Source: an uncultured Alphaproteobacteria bacterium (lineage in GTDB: Bacteria > Pseudomonadota > Alphaproteobacteria > RF32 > CAG-239). From it: a DNA stretch of 64,000 nucleotides. The notes beneath the pieces are model-generated. The model worked only from the letters and a program-made list of their open reading frames with translations, had not been told where the DNA came from and searched no databases. Shown here in pieces: positions 1 to 9,054 of this stretch (positions are counted from its first letter, which is position 1; each line of letters begins with the position of its first letter). The stretch spans positions 46,108 through 110,107 of the forward strand of contig CAKQRZ010000007.1 of the NCBI GenBank assembly GCA_934271715.1. The letters are read 5' to 3'. The position numbers and the translations under genes were made by a program.

Positions 1-96
1 ATTTTGCAATTTCACACGTTCTGCTAATGAACCAACATAATGCCCGACATGCAATCTTCCTGTTGGGCGGTCACCGGTAAGAATAATTCTTTTCAT
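1..96 (-). CDS. trpS: Tryptophanyl-tRNA synthetase, N-terminal part (cut by window edge)
   Basis: The first 32 codons of a gene running off the left edge. The start of the protein reads MKRIILTGDRPTGRLHVGHY, which carries the class I synthetase nucleotide-binding site (TGDRPTGRLHVGHY, a HIGH-type motif) typical of TrpRS, the enzyme charging tRNA-Trp with tryptophan. A GGAG ribosome site precedes the ATG. It is read away from eno on the same strand, beyond eno's terminator. Only the N-terminus is visible. Confidence 0.85.
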   Translation of the reverse strand, partial: MKRIILTGDRPTGRLHVGHYVGSLAERVKLQN

Positions 97-205
97 TTTT
101 TTCTCCATTTCACATATTTGCTCTTTTCTAACATTTATGTTTATAAAAGGCAAGAGGACTAAATGTTTTTCACAACATATGCGCCTTTATATCATATCTT
201 AAAAA

Positions 206-233
206 AGCAAAACGACGAGATTTCTCTCGCCGC
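206..233 (-). terminator. Intrinsic terminator after eno
   Basis: On the minus strand an 8-bp stem (CGGCGAGA / TCTCGTCG, with one G-U pair) closes a GAAA loop and is followed by TTTTGCTTTTTT. It lies about 30 bases past the enolase stop. Confidence 0.75.
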
Positions 234-260
234 TTTGTTAAATTCAACTTTTGCCGTAAA

Positions 261-1538
261 TTATTTTTTCAAAATAGATTTACCGGCATAAACAGCCATA
301 TCGCCCAATTCTTCTTCAATACGAATCAGCTGGTTGTATTTAGCCATACGGTCGGTGCGGGACATAGAACCTGTCTTAATCTGACCGCAGTTGGTAGCAA
401 CAGCGATATCGGCAATAGTTGTATCTTCGGTTTCGCCGGAACGGTGAGACAATACAGCGGTGTAGCCGTGGCGCTGAGCCATATCAACAGCTTTCATAGT
501 TTCGCTCAAAGTACCGATTTGGTTAACTTTAATCAAGATAGAGTTAGCAATGCCTTTTTCAAAGCCCATAGCCAAACGTTTAGGGTTTGTAACGAACAAA
601 TCATCGCCGACTAATTGAATTTTGCCGCCTAAAGCGTCTGTCAACAATTTCCAGCCTTCAAAATCATCTTCAGCCATACCGTCTTCAATAGAGAAGATTG
701 GGAATTTATCGCACAAGCCTTTGTAATATTCAACCATCTGAGCGTTGGTATAAGATTTGCCCTCGCCTTTCATTTCATACTTGCCGTTTTCATAAAATTC
801 TGAAGAAGCAGCATCAATAGCCAAAACAACGTCTTCGCCCGGTTTGTAACCGGCGTCTTTGATGGCGTTTACAATAAAGGTCAAAGCTTCATCAGCAGAT
901 TTCAAATTCGGAGCAAAACCGCCCTCATCGCCAACGTTGGTGTTTTGACCGGCAGCTTTCAAGTTTTTCTTTAAGGTTTGGAAAATTTCAGCACCCATGC
1001 GGATAGCTTCTTTAATAGAATCGGCAGAAACCGGCATAATCATGAATTCTTGAATATCAATCGGGTTGTCTGCGTGCTTGCCGCCGTTCAAGATGTTCAT
1101 CATCGGAACCGGCAAAGTGCGGGCCATAGTGCCGCCCAAGTAACGATACAAAGGCAAGCCGGCTTCTTCGGCCTGAGCTTTAGCAACAGCCAAAGATACA
1201 GACAAAATAGCGTTAGCGCCCAAGTTGCCTTTATTTTCGGTGCCGTCCAAATCAATCATTGTGTTGTCAATGTCAATCTGGTCTTCTGCTTCATAGCCAG
1301 CCAAAGCGTCATAAATTTTGTCGTTTACGTTTTCAACAGCTTTCAAAACGCCTTTGCCGCCAAAGCGGGATTTATCGCCGTCGCGCAATTCTACAGCTTC
1401 GTGAACGCCTGTAGAAGCACCTGACGGAACAGCAGCACGGCCGAATGCGCCGGACTGCAAAACAACTTCGGCTTCAACGGTCGGTGTACCGCGTGAATCT
1501 AAAATTTCTCTGGCATGAATATCAACAATAGCACTCAT
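261..1538 (-). CDS. eno: Enolase
   Basis: Phosphopyruvate hydratase converts 2-phosphoglycerate to phosphoenolpyruvate in glycolysis and is often part of the RNA degradosome. The 425 residues match the family length. Visible signatures are GNLGANAILSVSLAVAKA near residue 105, the Mg-binding SIEDGMAEDD segment, IKVNQIGTLSE with the catalytic lysine region, and SHRSGETED near residue 365. The start ATG follows AGGAGAAAAAA. It is monocistronic, with its own terminator, and is divergent from pilin gene 1. Confidence 0.97.
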   Translation of the reverse strand: MSAIVDIHAREILDSRGTPTVEAEVVLQSGAFGRAAVPSGASTGVHEAVELRDGDKSRFGGKGVLKAVENVNDKIYDALAGYEAEDQIDIDNTMIDLDGTENKGNLGANAILSVSLAVAKAQAEEAGLPLYRYLGGTMARTLPVPMMNILNGGKHADNPIDIQEFMIMPVSADSIKEAIRMGAEIFQTLKKNLKAAGQNTNVGDEGGFAPNLKSADEALTFIVNAIKDAGYKPGEDVVLAIDAASSEFYENGKYEMKGEGKSYTNAQMVEYYKGLCDKFPIFSIEDGMAEDDFEGWKLLTDALGGKIQLVGDDLFVTNPKRLAMGFEKGIANSILIKVNQIGTLSETMKAVDMAQRHGYTAVLSHRSGETEDTTIADIAVATNCGQIKTGSMSRTDRMAKYNQLIRIEEELGDMAVYAGKSILKK

Positions 1539-1704
1539 TTTTTTCTCCTATTCATAAAATTTTAAGTGTTGGCTATAAATTAGTTTATTTTCTGTTAATG
1601 TCAAGCCAAAAGACAGATAGTCCGCACAAAAATATCAAAGAACGGAGCGTGTAAACTCCGTCTCATCATACAAGCTCTTAAAAAGAAAGACGATATTTTT
1701 CCGG

Positions 1705-1732
1705 TTGACATAGTGCGTTTACCTGCTATAAA
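1705..1732 (+). promoter_or_regulatory. Sigma70-type promoter of prepilin gene 1
   Basis: TTGACA at 1705-1710, a 16-base spacer, and TATAAA at 1727-1732. It sits 38 bases upstream of the AGAGGAAAG-ATG leader start. A similar sequence (GGTTGAC(A/T)TA...) precedes the leaders at 31743 and 44391. Confidence 0.7.
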
Positions 1733-1792
1733 ATTAAAGTGTAAATAACTAATTATAGAGGAAAGAAAGATGAAAAATAAGCTAAGCAAAGG

Positions 1793-1807
1793 TCTCTCTC
1801 TCTCTCT
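1793..1807 (+). repeat. (TC)7 tract in leader ORF of prepilin gene 1
   Basis: A short leader ORF starts at ATG 1770 behind a strong SD (GAGGAAAG) and reads MKNKLSKGLSLSLQILNI before TGA at 1824-1826. The TC dinucleotide is repeated seven times within it. Downstream, the frame that would follow from six or nine repeats stays open into the prepilin reading frame; with seven it does not. One repeat lost would fuse leader and pilin. The arrangement resembles slipped-strand phase-variation tracts such as those of Neisseria opa genes. Confidence 0.75.
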
Positions 1808-1950
1808 GCAAATCCTGAACATCTGATTAAAGGCGTTTTTTCTGCCGTTCAGCACGTTTTTGCAGGGTTTCGCAGAAAAAATGACATATTCTGTAATAAC
1901 ACATTAAGAACAAAAATAACAACCGACACTACCCCCACGCCTCCAGCACC

Positions 1951-2086
1951 CGTCATTCTAGACCGTGACGCACAGTCTGTGCCTAGAATCTTCTGGCAAC
2001 GAGTCTCTAACCTAGTTAATAAATTTGCCTTATTATTAAATAAGTGCTGGTTCACACAAGATTCTTGGGATAAACCCAAGAATGAC
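1951..2086 (+). repeat. In-frame palindromic repeats, prepilin gene 1
   Basis: Two palindromic elements lie inside the pro-region. The first (1951-1990) has ATTCTAG/CTAGAAT arms around a GACGCACAGTCTGTG core. The second (2060-2086) has ATTCTTGGG/CCCAAGAAT arms. Both are read in the pilin frame, giving VILDRDAQSVPRIF and DSWDKPKNDE. They recur in the other prepilin genes and resemble Rickettsia palindromic elements in behaviour. Confidence 0.8.
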
Positions 2087-2794
2087 GAGTGCTGGGGACG
2101 CGGGTTTGGTACTTTTTCCCAATCCGCTCGCAATGATGTCGGAAGTGTAGGCCGCAGCATGATAGAAATGCTGGGTGTATTGGCGATAATCGGTGTATTA
2201 TCCGTTGGCGGGATTGCCGGCTATTCAAAAGCGATGAAAGAATGGAAATCTACTCAGCAAAAGGAACAATTATCCTCGCTGTTTCACACTATAATCGGGC
2301 TGCGTTACCATTTGCAGCAGCAAAGCGATACTTATGCCGCAGCCGGCGATAATATTACTCGGCTTATAGAAGCACTTGGAGAAACTCCCGCCGGTTTAAC
2401 CTATAAAGATAATGGATTTTTTGACCGCGACGGCAATTATTACTACCTTAATTTTGGACGAACTTGCTGGCAGAAATCTGAAACCGACACTACTAAAGTT
2501 TGCGACTTTCAATATGTTCTTACCACCTCGCTGGTAAAAACAGAAACGGCCTTGGCTCCGTCGGCGTTTGATTTATGCGTAAACCTTATAAACATATCCA
2601 AAGAAAATGCCAATGATGTTTCTGATATATTGACTTTTCAGGGAAACAAAGACCAATGGCGAGGCTATGACCAAAACACCATATTTGATACAAAAACCTT
2701 GCAGACTGCCACACCGCAGCAAATTAGAGATAAGTGCCGCACCTGCCAAAAACAAAATTTCTGCCGTGTTGCCGTTTATTTTGTAACAAACTGA
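1979..2794 (+). CDS. Type IV prepilin-like protein 1 (phase-variable leader)
   Basis: A minor pilin or pseudopilin-like protein. The prepilin site GRSMIEMLGVLAIIGV (Glu at +5) lies near 2148, followed by the hydrophobic helix and a ~210-residue C-terminal domain ending in CRTCQKQNFCRVAVYFV, the family's CxxC...C-strand signature. The start given (GTG 1979) is only the first plausible in-frame start. The frame is open upstream to the TC tract at 1793, and the SD-backed ATG at 1770 would reach it if the tract had six or nine units. The pro-region would then be ~127 residues, far longer than a normal prepilin leader. Surface location and pilus role are inferred. Confidence 0.7.
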   Translation: MPRIFWQRVSNLVNKFALLLNKCWFTQDSWDKPKNDECWGRGFGTFSQSARNDVGSVGRSMIEMLGVLAIIGVLSVGGIAGYSKAMKEWKSTQQKEQLSSLFHTIIGLRYHLQQQSDTYAAAGDNITRLIEALGETPAGLTYKDNGFFDRDGNYYYLNFGRTCWQKSETDTTKVCDFQYVLTTSLVKTETALAPSAFDLCVNLINISKENANDVSDILTFQGNKDQWRGYDQNTIFDTKTLQTATPQQIRDKCRTCQKQNFCRVAVYFVTN

Positions 2795-2810
2795 AATTTC
2801 CCACAAAAAA

Positions 2811-2841
2811 AACAGCACCTGATAACGGGTGCTGTTTTTTT
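2811..2841. terminator. Bidirectional terminator between pilin 1 and the lipoprotein gene
   Basis: Stem AACAGCACC / GGGTGCTGTT with A-runs before and T-runs after it, between two convergent genes. Confidence 0.8.
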
Positions 2842-2859
2842 ATTTAGAAAGATACCAAA

Positions 2860-5800
2860 TTACTTGGCTGCTTTATAGCTGGCAAAGATTGTGCCGTTCT
2901 TCTTAACCACGAGAGATGAACCGTTATGACCAATCTCAAATGAGAAGTCATCATTGAACACGCTCTGCTTGCCGTGATTCCAATTCCACATAGCGGCTGT
3001 CGGATACAGCATTGTATTCAAAGCACTGCCGTTGGTATTGGTCCAAAGCATATAGTGGTCGTTGTCCTGCGCAATCGCATTCTGCCACTTACCGTTCTTG
3101 TAGGCAGCTCCGTTAAATCTACTGTTAGTGTCGCTGTCAAACAAGCTAAGGTCAATAGCAGCTGCGCTGTCATTCTGGCGGATAATTACCGGAAGAGTAC
3201 CCTTTTCAAAGTGCAAAGACCAAGAGTACACCCAGTCTGTTTTGCTCTCATTGTGAGAAAGTGTACAGGTTGCCGATACAAACTTACCCCATTCAGCCGG
3301 AAAATCAGGAGTCCAAGCCTTTTCTACATTGATAGTGCCGGGAGCCGAACCGTTGATGGTGTTATTGCCGAACATAACGTTAATCATGTCGGTATAGCCG
3401 TAAGTTGTCATTTCATCCGTATCAGAAGCAACATTCACGCTTGCACCTGCCTCCTGAGCGCTGAAGTTCAAAACATCAAACTTATAGGTTTTACCGCTGC
3501 GGGTATAAACGATAGAGTTTGGATCTACAGACTTCCATTTGTTAGTCTGGATTGAACCGTTGAGCTGTGCAGAAGTGGTAATTGAGCGGGTCTCATTGCT
3601 GAAACTCCAGAAACCGTCGGTCTGCGCTGCTGTATTCAAAAGATCTACAGTAGCAGAACCGGTGCTTTGGTCAGCGTTGGCCTCAGCAGATGTCCAGTTA
3701 GATTCAGTTGTGAACATACGCTGGAAAATCTTGCTGACAGGTTCTGTCTTTTCAGTACCGTTAGAATACTTAGTAACAAAAACGAGTTCAGCCTTAACGC
3801 TGCCGTCAAATACAGTCAGAGTTCCGTTGCGGAATTCATAATCTACAACGGTTATAGCATTGATAATGGTGCCGGGAGCAGAACTTTTTACGGTATTGCT
3901 GCCGAAAGTAACATCTACATTATCCTTATAGCTATAGCGCATTTCGGTTTCGGTCTGACTTGCCAAATCAACAGATGAACCTGTTTCTTTAGCCGAAAGC
4001 ATAAACTTGCCGAACTCGCAGCTTACACCGTCGCGGGTATAAACAATAGAGTTAGGCACAACTGCCTCCCAACCGTTAGTCTGAGTGTCGCCGCCCAAAC
4101 CTGCAAAGTTGACATCAGTTGTAATGTTATAGGTTTCATTGTCATAAGACCAAAAACCGTCAGTCAAGTTTTTAGAATCCTTAAGACTTGCATTTGCCAT
4201 CAAGGTCATAGGCTTGATATTCTGAGAGTTAACCGTCCAGTCAGTATAGCACTTCAAAGAACGGGCAAAGCTCTTAGATACAGCCTCTGTATCCTCGGTA
4301 CCGTCATTGTACTTTGTTACAAAAGTAACCGAAGCGGTAACATTGTTATCATCAATAACAATATTCTTGTCGCGGAACTCGCGGCCAATCACTTCACGGT
4401 TCTTTTCAACAATAATAGTGCCGGGAGCAGTGGTCTTAACCGTATTGTCGCCGAACAGCACGTTGATGTCGTTGGCGTACTTATAGGTTTCAACCAAATT
4501 TTCCTTGCTTGCAAGCTGAACATCAGAGTTTACATACGCAACGTCAAACTTGAGCTTTGTAAACTCGCAGCTTATGCCTTCACGGGTATAAACAATGCTG
4601 TTAGGATCAACCGATGTCCAGCTGTTTTCCTGTGAAGAAGCATTGAGGGTCGCAATAGCTGTAATGGTCTTAGTCTCTTTGAGATAAGTCCAATTTCCGT
4701 CAGAAACTTGCTCTGAACCGCTCATAACAAAGCTAGGCTTAGCTGTGGTCTGAGAGGCGTTCTTCTCACGAGCCGTCCAATCTGAATTGCAAGTAAGAGA
4801 ACGAGGGAAAGTCTTTGATACAGCTTCTGTTGCCTCGGTGCCGTCAAGATACTTGGTTACAAATGTCAAAGAAGCAGTAACGCTGTTATCCTTAACATCA
4901 AGCTTGCTGTCGCGAATCTCATAGCCGGTGGTTGTTTTACCGTCTACCAAAATAGTACCCGGAGCTGTTGTTTCCTTGTTATTGTCGCCAAAAGAAACAG
5001 TCAGATTATCGGTATACTTATAGATAGAGATATCACCGTCCTTGCCGGAAAGCTCAACATTGTCTCCCTTATGGATTGCAGAAAACTCAATCTTGTCAAA
5101 TGCATAGCTGCGTCCCTCGCGTTTATAAACAATATCGTTAGGGTCTACGGCAGTCCAGCTGTTACGCTGTACTGAAGAATGCAGCTTAGCCTGAGTAGTG
5201 ATGACGCGAGTTTCATTGCTGAAACTCCAAAAACCATCGCTGCGAGTGTTGACAGATTTAAGCTCTACGGCTGCATCACCGGTCGTATAATCGGTCATGC
5301 TTTCCTTTGCAGTCCAATCGGTAGTACATACCAAACTTCTGGCAAATTCCTGAGTTTCGTTGTGAAGCTCCTCAGTACCGTCAGCATATTCCACAACAAA
5401 AGTCAAAGAAGCGATAACTTTGTCATCCTTAATCTCCAACTTTGCATCGCGGATGTCATAGCCGTTCACAACCTTTGCGATTTTGTAAAGATTTACCTTT
5501 TCGGAAATGTCGTGAACATAGGTCATATAAGAAGCCTTTACAGCGTTGTTGAAAACTGCCTTGTCATAGCCGTCCTTGTCAGACTCTGCATCAGATACGC
5601 GGTTTGAAACCTCGGATACATGAATATCCTCAAAATCAAACGCAACCTCTACAAACAAGTCCTTATAAACTGTACGCTCGTGATAGAGAGTATAGTCAGT
5701 AACAATCAATTCTGCAGAAATCTGATTAGTAACATCTGCAGAATACTTGCTGGTGCGGCCATAAACAGTCCAGTTTCCATCTGTACGGGCAAGAGACTCG

Positions 5801-6720
5801 GCGCCGCTGGTCAAACCGTTAGACTTTAAAAAAGCATAAGAAAAACTCTTGACATACTTGTCGTATGGGTCAATACCCTTAAACAAGCGGTTCAAGATAA
5901 TGCTCTTTTCAGCACGATTAACCTCGCCGCTCTTCATATAAACAACCTCGTCAAATGAGCATTTTTCGGTTGTAGCATCAATAACCACGCGGTTCTTGTT
6001 TTCTACAACAACCTTGTCAATGTCATCTTCAGAAAGCACATAGCGCAAAGCATATCCCTTGAGATATATCAAATGGCGCTGATATGAAGAAGTATTCTTA
6101 TCGGCAAAAGTCAACTCAACCGTATATTCGGTGTTGACTGTTTTAGAAACGTACGCAGCGCGGCTTGAAACCGGCAAATTTTTTACCGAATACAAACGTG
6201 CGCTCAAAAGTGTATCGCTGCCGCAGAAAATTCTTTTCTGCTGAAATTCAACAGATAATGTGCTGATGTTTACAGGAACAGTCAGAATTTGTCCGTCGTT
6301 CAGTTCAATTCTCACAGTATCCTTATCAAGATAAGTACCGACTTCGTTAACCGCAGGCTCGTACTTACGCTTGATGTCAGATGAAATAACCTGAGAATTG
6401 AGCAAATCCTCGGTAATGTTATATCCTGTCTTAGAAACCTTTAAAACGGCATCCATTACAGGATGTTTTTGACGGATAAGAGAATCAATGCAGTTTATGC
6501 CTGAATAGACATAACCCTTGAAATCTGCCGTCATGTAATCATATGCTTTGCCAACCTCTGTAGTATCTATCTGATGCTTCAAAGTGTTGACATAGTCAGC
6601 ACGGTCAACCGCAGGCTTAAAGCTCTGTGTTTCCATGCCCTCGTCTGTACAAGCAATTGCACAAACAAACATTACCACCATCATCAAAATGACGTTTAAA
6701 AAATGAAATTTACGTACCAT
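2860..6720 (-). CDS. Large Bacteroidota-like repeat lipoprotein (four-repeat form)
   Basis: A 1286-residue surface lipoprotein of unknown function. An N-terminal signal peptide ends in a lipobox (AIAC, Cys about residue 24) followed by TDEG, a layout usual in Bacteroidota. After a ~400-residue N-terminal region come four imperfect ~178-residue repeats (roughly 4927-5466, 4387-4926, 3844-4386, 3310-3843). Each has FVTKYxDGTE, a W(S/T)xxN segment, DGFWSxxNET, xSWTxVDPNSIVYTR and APGTI. A ~145-residue C-terminal domain contains MLWTNTNGSALNTMLYP. It is a paralogue of the gene ending at 10104, which has one repeat; the length difference of 534 residues is three repeats. There is no clear SD. I do not recognise a named family. 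Confidence 0.75.
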   Translation of the reverse strand: MVRKFHFLNVILMMVVMFVCAIACTDEGMETQSFKPAVDRADYVNTLKHQIDTTEVGKAYDYMTADFKGYVYSGINCIDSLIRQKHPVMDAVLKVSKTGYNITEDLLNSQVISSDIKRKYEPAVNEVGTYLDKDTVRIELNDGQILTVPVNISTLSVEFQQKRIFCGSDTLLSARLYSVKNLPVSSRAAYVSKTVNTEYTVELTFADKNTSSYQRHLIYLKGYALRYVLSEDDIDKVVVENKNRVVIDATTEKCSFDEVVYMKSGEVNRAEKSIILNRLFKGIDPYDKYVKSFSYAFLKSNGLTSGAESLARTDGNWTVYGRTSKYSADVTNQISAELIVTDYTLYHERTVYKDLFVEVAFDFEDIHVSEVSNRVSDAESDKDGYDKAVFNNAVKASYMTYVHDISEKVNLYKIAKVVNGYDIRDAKLEIKDDKVIASLTFVVEYADGTEELHNETQEFARSLVCTTDWTAKESMTDYTTGDAAVELKSVNTRSDGFWSFSNETRVITTQAKLHSSVQRNSWTAVDPNDIVYKREGRSYAFDKIEFSAIHKGDNVELSGKDGDISIYKYTDNLTVSFGDNNKETTAPGTILVDGKTTTGYEIRDSKLDVKDNSVTASLTFVTKYLDGTEATEAVSKTFPRSLTCNSDWTAREKNASQTTAKPSFVMSGSEQVSDGNWTYLKETKTITAIATLNASSQENSWTSVDPNSIVYTREGISCEFTKLKFDVAYVNSDVQLASKENLVETYKYANDINVLFGDNTVKTTAPGTIIVEKNREVIGREFRDKNIVIDDNNVTASVTFVTKYNDGTEDTEAVSKSFARSLKCYTDWTVNSQNIKPMTLMANASLKDSKNLTDGFWSYDNETYNITTDVNFAGLGGDTQTNGWEAVVPNSIVYTRDGVSCEFGKFMLSAKETGSSVDLASQTETEMRYSYKDNVDVTFGSNTVKSSAPGTIINAITVVDYEFRNGTLTVFDGSVKAELVFVTKYSNGTEKTEPVSKIFQRMFTTESNWTSAEANADQSTGSATVDLLNTAAQTDGFWSFSNETRSITTSAQLNGSIQTNKWKSVDPNSIVYTRSGKTYKFDVLNFSAQEAGASVNVASDTDEMTTYGYTDMINVMFGNNTINGSAPGTINVEKAWTPDFPAEWGKFVSATCTLSHNESKTDWVYSWSLHFEKGTLPVIIRQNDSAAAIDLSLFDSDTNSRFNGAAYKNGKWQNAIAQDNDHYMLWTNTNGSALNTMLYPTAAMWNWNHGKQSVFNDDFSFEIGHNGSSLVVKKNGTIFASYKAAK
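3310..5466 (-). repeat. Four ~540-bp in-frame tandem repeats in the lipoprotein gene
   Basis: Four diverged units of about 178-180 codons, recognised by the recurring peptides APGTI, VDPNSIVYTR, TDGFWSFSNET and FVTKYxDGTE. Boundaries are approximate. The paralogue at 10104-12362 has one such unit. Confidence 0.8.
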
Positions 6721-7116
6721 AACTGTATAAGAAAATTTATAATTTTACACAAATCGGTTTCTTTTTCTCAATTGTTTTCGCTCTTGAAAACATTTTCCGT
6801 AAAAAAATACGGGGCATTCAATTTTGGAGAAACCATATTACCCAAAACAAACACCAGTCTTATAAATGCTTTCAAAGCAAAACGGACCTTTAGAAACAGA
6901 CTAAATCTCTAAAGGGTATATCGTGTCCGTGCTTTAGGCAGGGAGAAATAAAAAAGTAAGCGCAAAATTACCAGCGAAAAGATAAAGCAACTAAAGCTGT
7001 TTATACAAACTATAGGCTATCTTTCCGACAATAATAGGCATAATAAGCATCCATTGGTAATATTTTGACATTTTTACAGTAACACATTTTTTTCATTTTG
7101 ACAAGAATTTATACAA
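6721..7116. other. Intergenic region upstream of the four-repeat lipoprotein gene
   Basis: About 400 bases without a convincing gene. The 80 bases before the lipoprotein start share scattered blocks (AAAATGTTTTC, AGAAACC, AAAATTA) with the region upstream of its paralogue at 12362. A hairpin with CGGAC/GTCCG and CCTTTAGA/TCTCTAAAGG arms lies at 6883-6929; its function is unknown. Confidence 0.4.
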
Positions 7117-7150
7117 AAAAATATCGCCCGGCCGGACGATATTTTTTAAA
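7117..7150 (-). terminator. Terminator after the proline/glutamine-rich lipoprotein
   Basis: Minus strand AAAAAATATCG-TCCGGCCGGG-CGATATTTTTTT, directly past the stop at 7161. Confidence 0.75.
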
Positions 7151-7160
7151 GCTTATACAA

Positions 7161-8231
7161 TTATTTTTTACGGTATTGCCGATAGTCGGTAAGCTCGTTT
7201 TTATCGCTTGGCGTTACCGGCTGCGCCGCTATGTTGGAATGCTTAACCGGAAAGACTTTTACACCCTCATAGGTAACGGCTTCGGCCTCTTCTTTTTTCT
7301 TTTTAGCAATTTTAGCCTTGGCTTTGTCATATTCCTGAGAAGCATGATTATATTTTATAATGGTGTCAACATTGGGAGCCGGATCTTTCGGCTGCTGCTG
7401 AACCGATTCATGCGCCTGAGCTTGGGCTTGAGCCGGCGCCGTGCCGTATTGCGGCAGAGCCTGAGGAACATAGTACGGAACCGCGGCTACAGGCTGCTCA
7501 GCCTTTTTTTCTTCTTTCTTTACCTGAAAATCTTTCGGGTCCATAGAAATATCTTCCGGCAGACGCAAAAGCATATAGCCCGAACCGCCGCCGAAAGCCG
7601 GACCTGACAGACCGATTGAATAGAAACCACCGATATAGTTATAGTCTAAATCAATATAATCTATGGCAAACAAAGTTTTAACCGTGCTGGTGCCGATAGT
7701 TGTCAGCTTGCAGGCATAGCCGTTGTCTTCCATAATTACATTGTTGATATTTTTAGCATACAGCAGAGTTTTGCTCGGGCGGCAAATCGGAGTCTGCCCG
7801 TTATAAGAAATATTCCAATTCAAAATCAAATCCAAAGCCGAAGTATTTTTGCGGCTGATGGAAACATCGGTGATTTTTACATCGTCAATATATAAATAAG
7901 CCGGAGTAATGCCCACGGTAATCGGCATAGAAACATATTCTTCGGTGCAGGCATGAGTATTGGCGTCAGCAGCGCAAACCAAAGCTTTTTTACGAGCATT
8001 ACTATCCAGCATGTGCAGCAAGGTGTTATATATATATTCCTTAGACATTGCCGCTTGAGCCGGAGCGCATTGCTTAGCGCGGCAGACAATGATTGATTTA
8101 GGCATTTTTATTGCCGGCTGCTGAAAGGCAACATCAGGCACCGGCTGCTGCGCCGGTTCTTTTTCTTGGACCGTATGGCAGCCCAAAAGCGCAAAGCAGG
8201 CCGCCGATAATATTCCTAATTTTTTTAACAT
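7161..8231 (-). CDS. Hypothetical lipoprotein, Pro/Gln/Ala-rich C-terminal part
   Basis: 356 residues that I do not assign to a family. A lipoprotein signal peptide is clear: MLKKLGILSAACFALLGC with Cys18. Residues ~45-250 form a Cys-containing domain (IVCRAKQCAP, CAADANTHAC, PICRPS). Residues ~255-330 are rich in Pro, Gln, Ala and Lys (QAQAQAHESVQQQPK), probably an extended linker, ending in a basic tail. An AAGG SD precedes the ATG, unlike the SD-less neighbours, so it looks native. It probably acts at the cell envelope. Confidence 0.6.
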   Translation of the reverse strand: MLKKLGILSAACFALLGCHTVQEKEPAQQPVPDVAFQQPAIKMPKSIIVCRAKQCAPAQAAMSKEYIYNTLLHMLDSNARKKALVCAADANTHACTEEYVSMPITVGITPAYLYIDDVKITDVSISRKNTSALDLILNWNISYNGQTPICRPSKTLLYAKNINNVIMEDNGYACKLTTIGTSTVKTLFAIDYIDLDYNYIGGFYSIGLSGPAFGGGSGYMLLRLPEDISMDPKDFQVKKEEKKAEQPVAAVPYYVPQALPQYGTAPAQAQAQAHESVQQQPKDPAPNVDTIIKYNHASQEYDKAKAKIAKKKKEEAEAVTYEGVKVFPVKHSNIAAQPVTPSDKNELTDYRQYRKK

Positions 8232-8360
8232 ATTGGTACCTTATACAAAATTAGTTATAAATCTTTAGCTTACATTAGCAAGATTGTATGAAAGAAAAGT
8301 AAATAAATTAAGTTGCTTATAAAAAAATATGCTGATATTATTCCGGCTGGAGAAAACAAA

Positions 8361-8942
8361 ATGAAATATGCTTCGGTTCTATTTATATTTGCTTTGATAC
8401 TCATTACCGCCTGCATGCAGTCCGGCAATTCATTTTCGGCAGACGATGACGGAAATTTATATGCTGTAGACGGAGATTCCTTGGAAAACGCCGGCCGGCG
8501 AATCCGTCTGCAGGGCATAGACGCTCCGGAATACAAGCAGACCTGCCGCCGCCAAGACGGCGCTAAATACCGCTGCGGGCTGGAATCCTTAGACTATATT
8601 AAGAAGCTGATGAAAGATAAAAAAATCAGCTGCCAATGCGAGGAAAAGCCCGACCGCTACGGTAGAGAGCTGTGCGTATGCTTTGCCGATAACATAGAAA
8701 TAAACCGCGAAATGGTGGCAGCCGGTCAGGCCGTAAGCTATCGCAGCAATCGTTATAATGATGAAGAAAAAGCTGCTAAAGCACAAAAGCTGGGAGTTTG
8801 GCAAGGTAAATTTATGCGGCCTGAATTATACCGCACACTAAAACGTGAACAAGACGCCAAATGGTGCAAAGCTAATCCGCAAGAATGCAAAGCAAAAAAA
8901 GAACGCATCAAAGCTTATAAAAAATCTAAATACAAACACTAA
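8361..8942 (+). CDS. Secreted thermonuclease (SNase-like) lipoprotein
   Basis: 193 residues. A signal peptide with lipobox ITAC (Cys18) anchors it to a membrane. The staphylococcal nuclease fold is visible: DGDSLENAGRRIRLQGIDAPE carries the Ca-binding Asp and first catalytic Arg, YGRELC matches the second catalytic Arg, and EINREMVAAGQAVSYR is the usual C-terminal helix. The tail is Lys-rich. ATG 8361 is preceded by GGAGAAAACAAA. Predicted to hydrolyse DNA or RNA outside the cytoplasm. The gene is divergent from the lipoprotein gene at 8231. Confidence 0.85.
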   Translation: MKYASVLFIFALILITACMQSGNSFSADDDGNLYAVDGDSLENAGRRIRLQGIDAPEYKQTCRRQDGAKYRCGLESLDYIKKLMKDKKISCQCEEKPDRYGRELCVCFADNIEINREMVAAGQAVSYRSNRYNDEEKAAKAQKLGVWQGKFMRPELYRTLKREQDAKWCKANPQECKAKKERIKAYKKSKYKH

Positions 8943-8986
8943 GCAACAGCATAAACTTCCGGCTTTTGCTTAACATTTAAAACGCA

Positions 8987-9020
8987 AACAGCGCTTCCCT
9001 TACGGGAAACGCTGTTTTTA
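8987..9020. terminator. Terminator between nuclease and barrel gene
   Basis: Stem AACAGCG-TTCCC / GGGAA-CGCTGTT followed by TTTTATAA, between convergent genes. Confidence 0.7.
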
Positions 9021-9054
9021 TAATAATTTTTTCCGAAAAAAACTGAAAGAAAAT

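Noticed and set aside
978..1424. Open frame opposite the enolase gene
   Set aside because: Antisense shadow of a well-conserved gene; no SD and no recognisable protein features.
1601..2160. Minus-strand open frames across the first pilin leader
   Set aside because: They arise from the reverse complement of the TC tract and palindromes, and recur wherever that cassette recurs. The SD, promoter and pilin frame are all on the plus strand.
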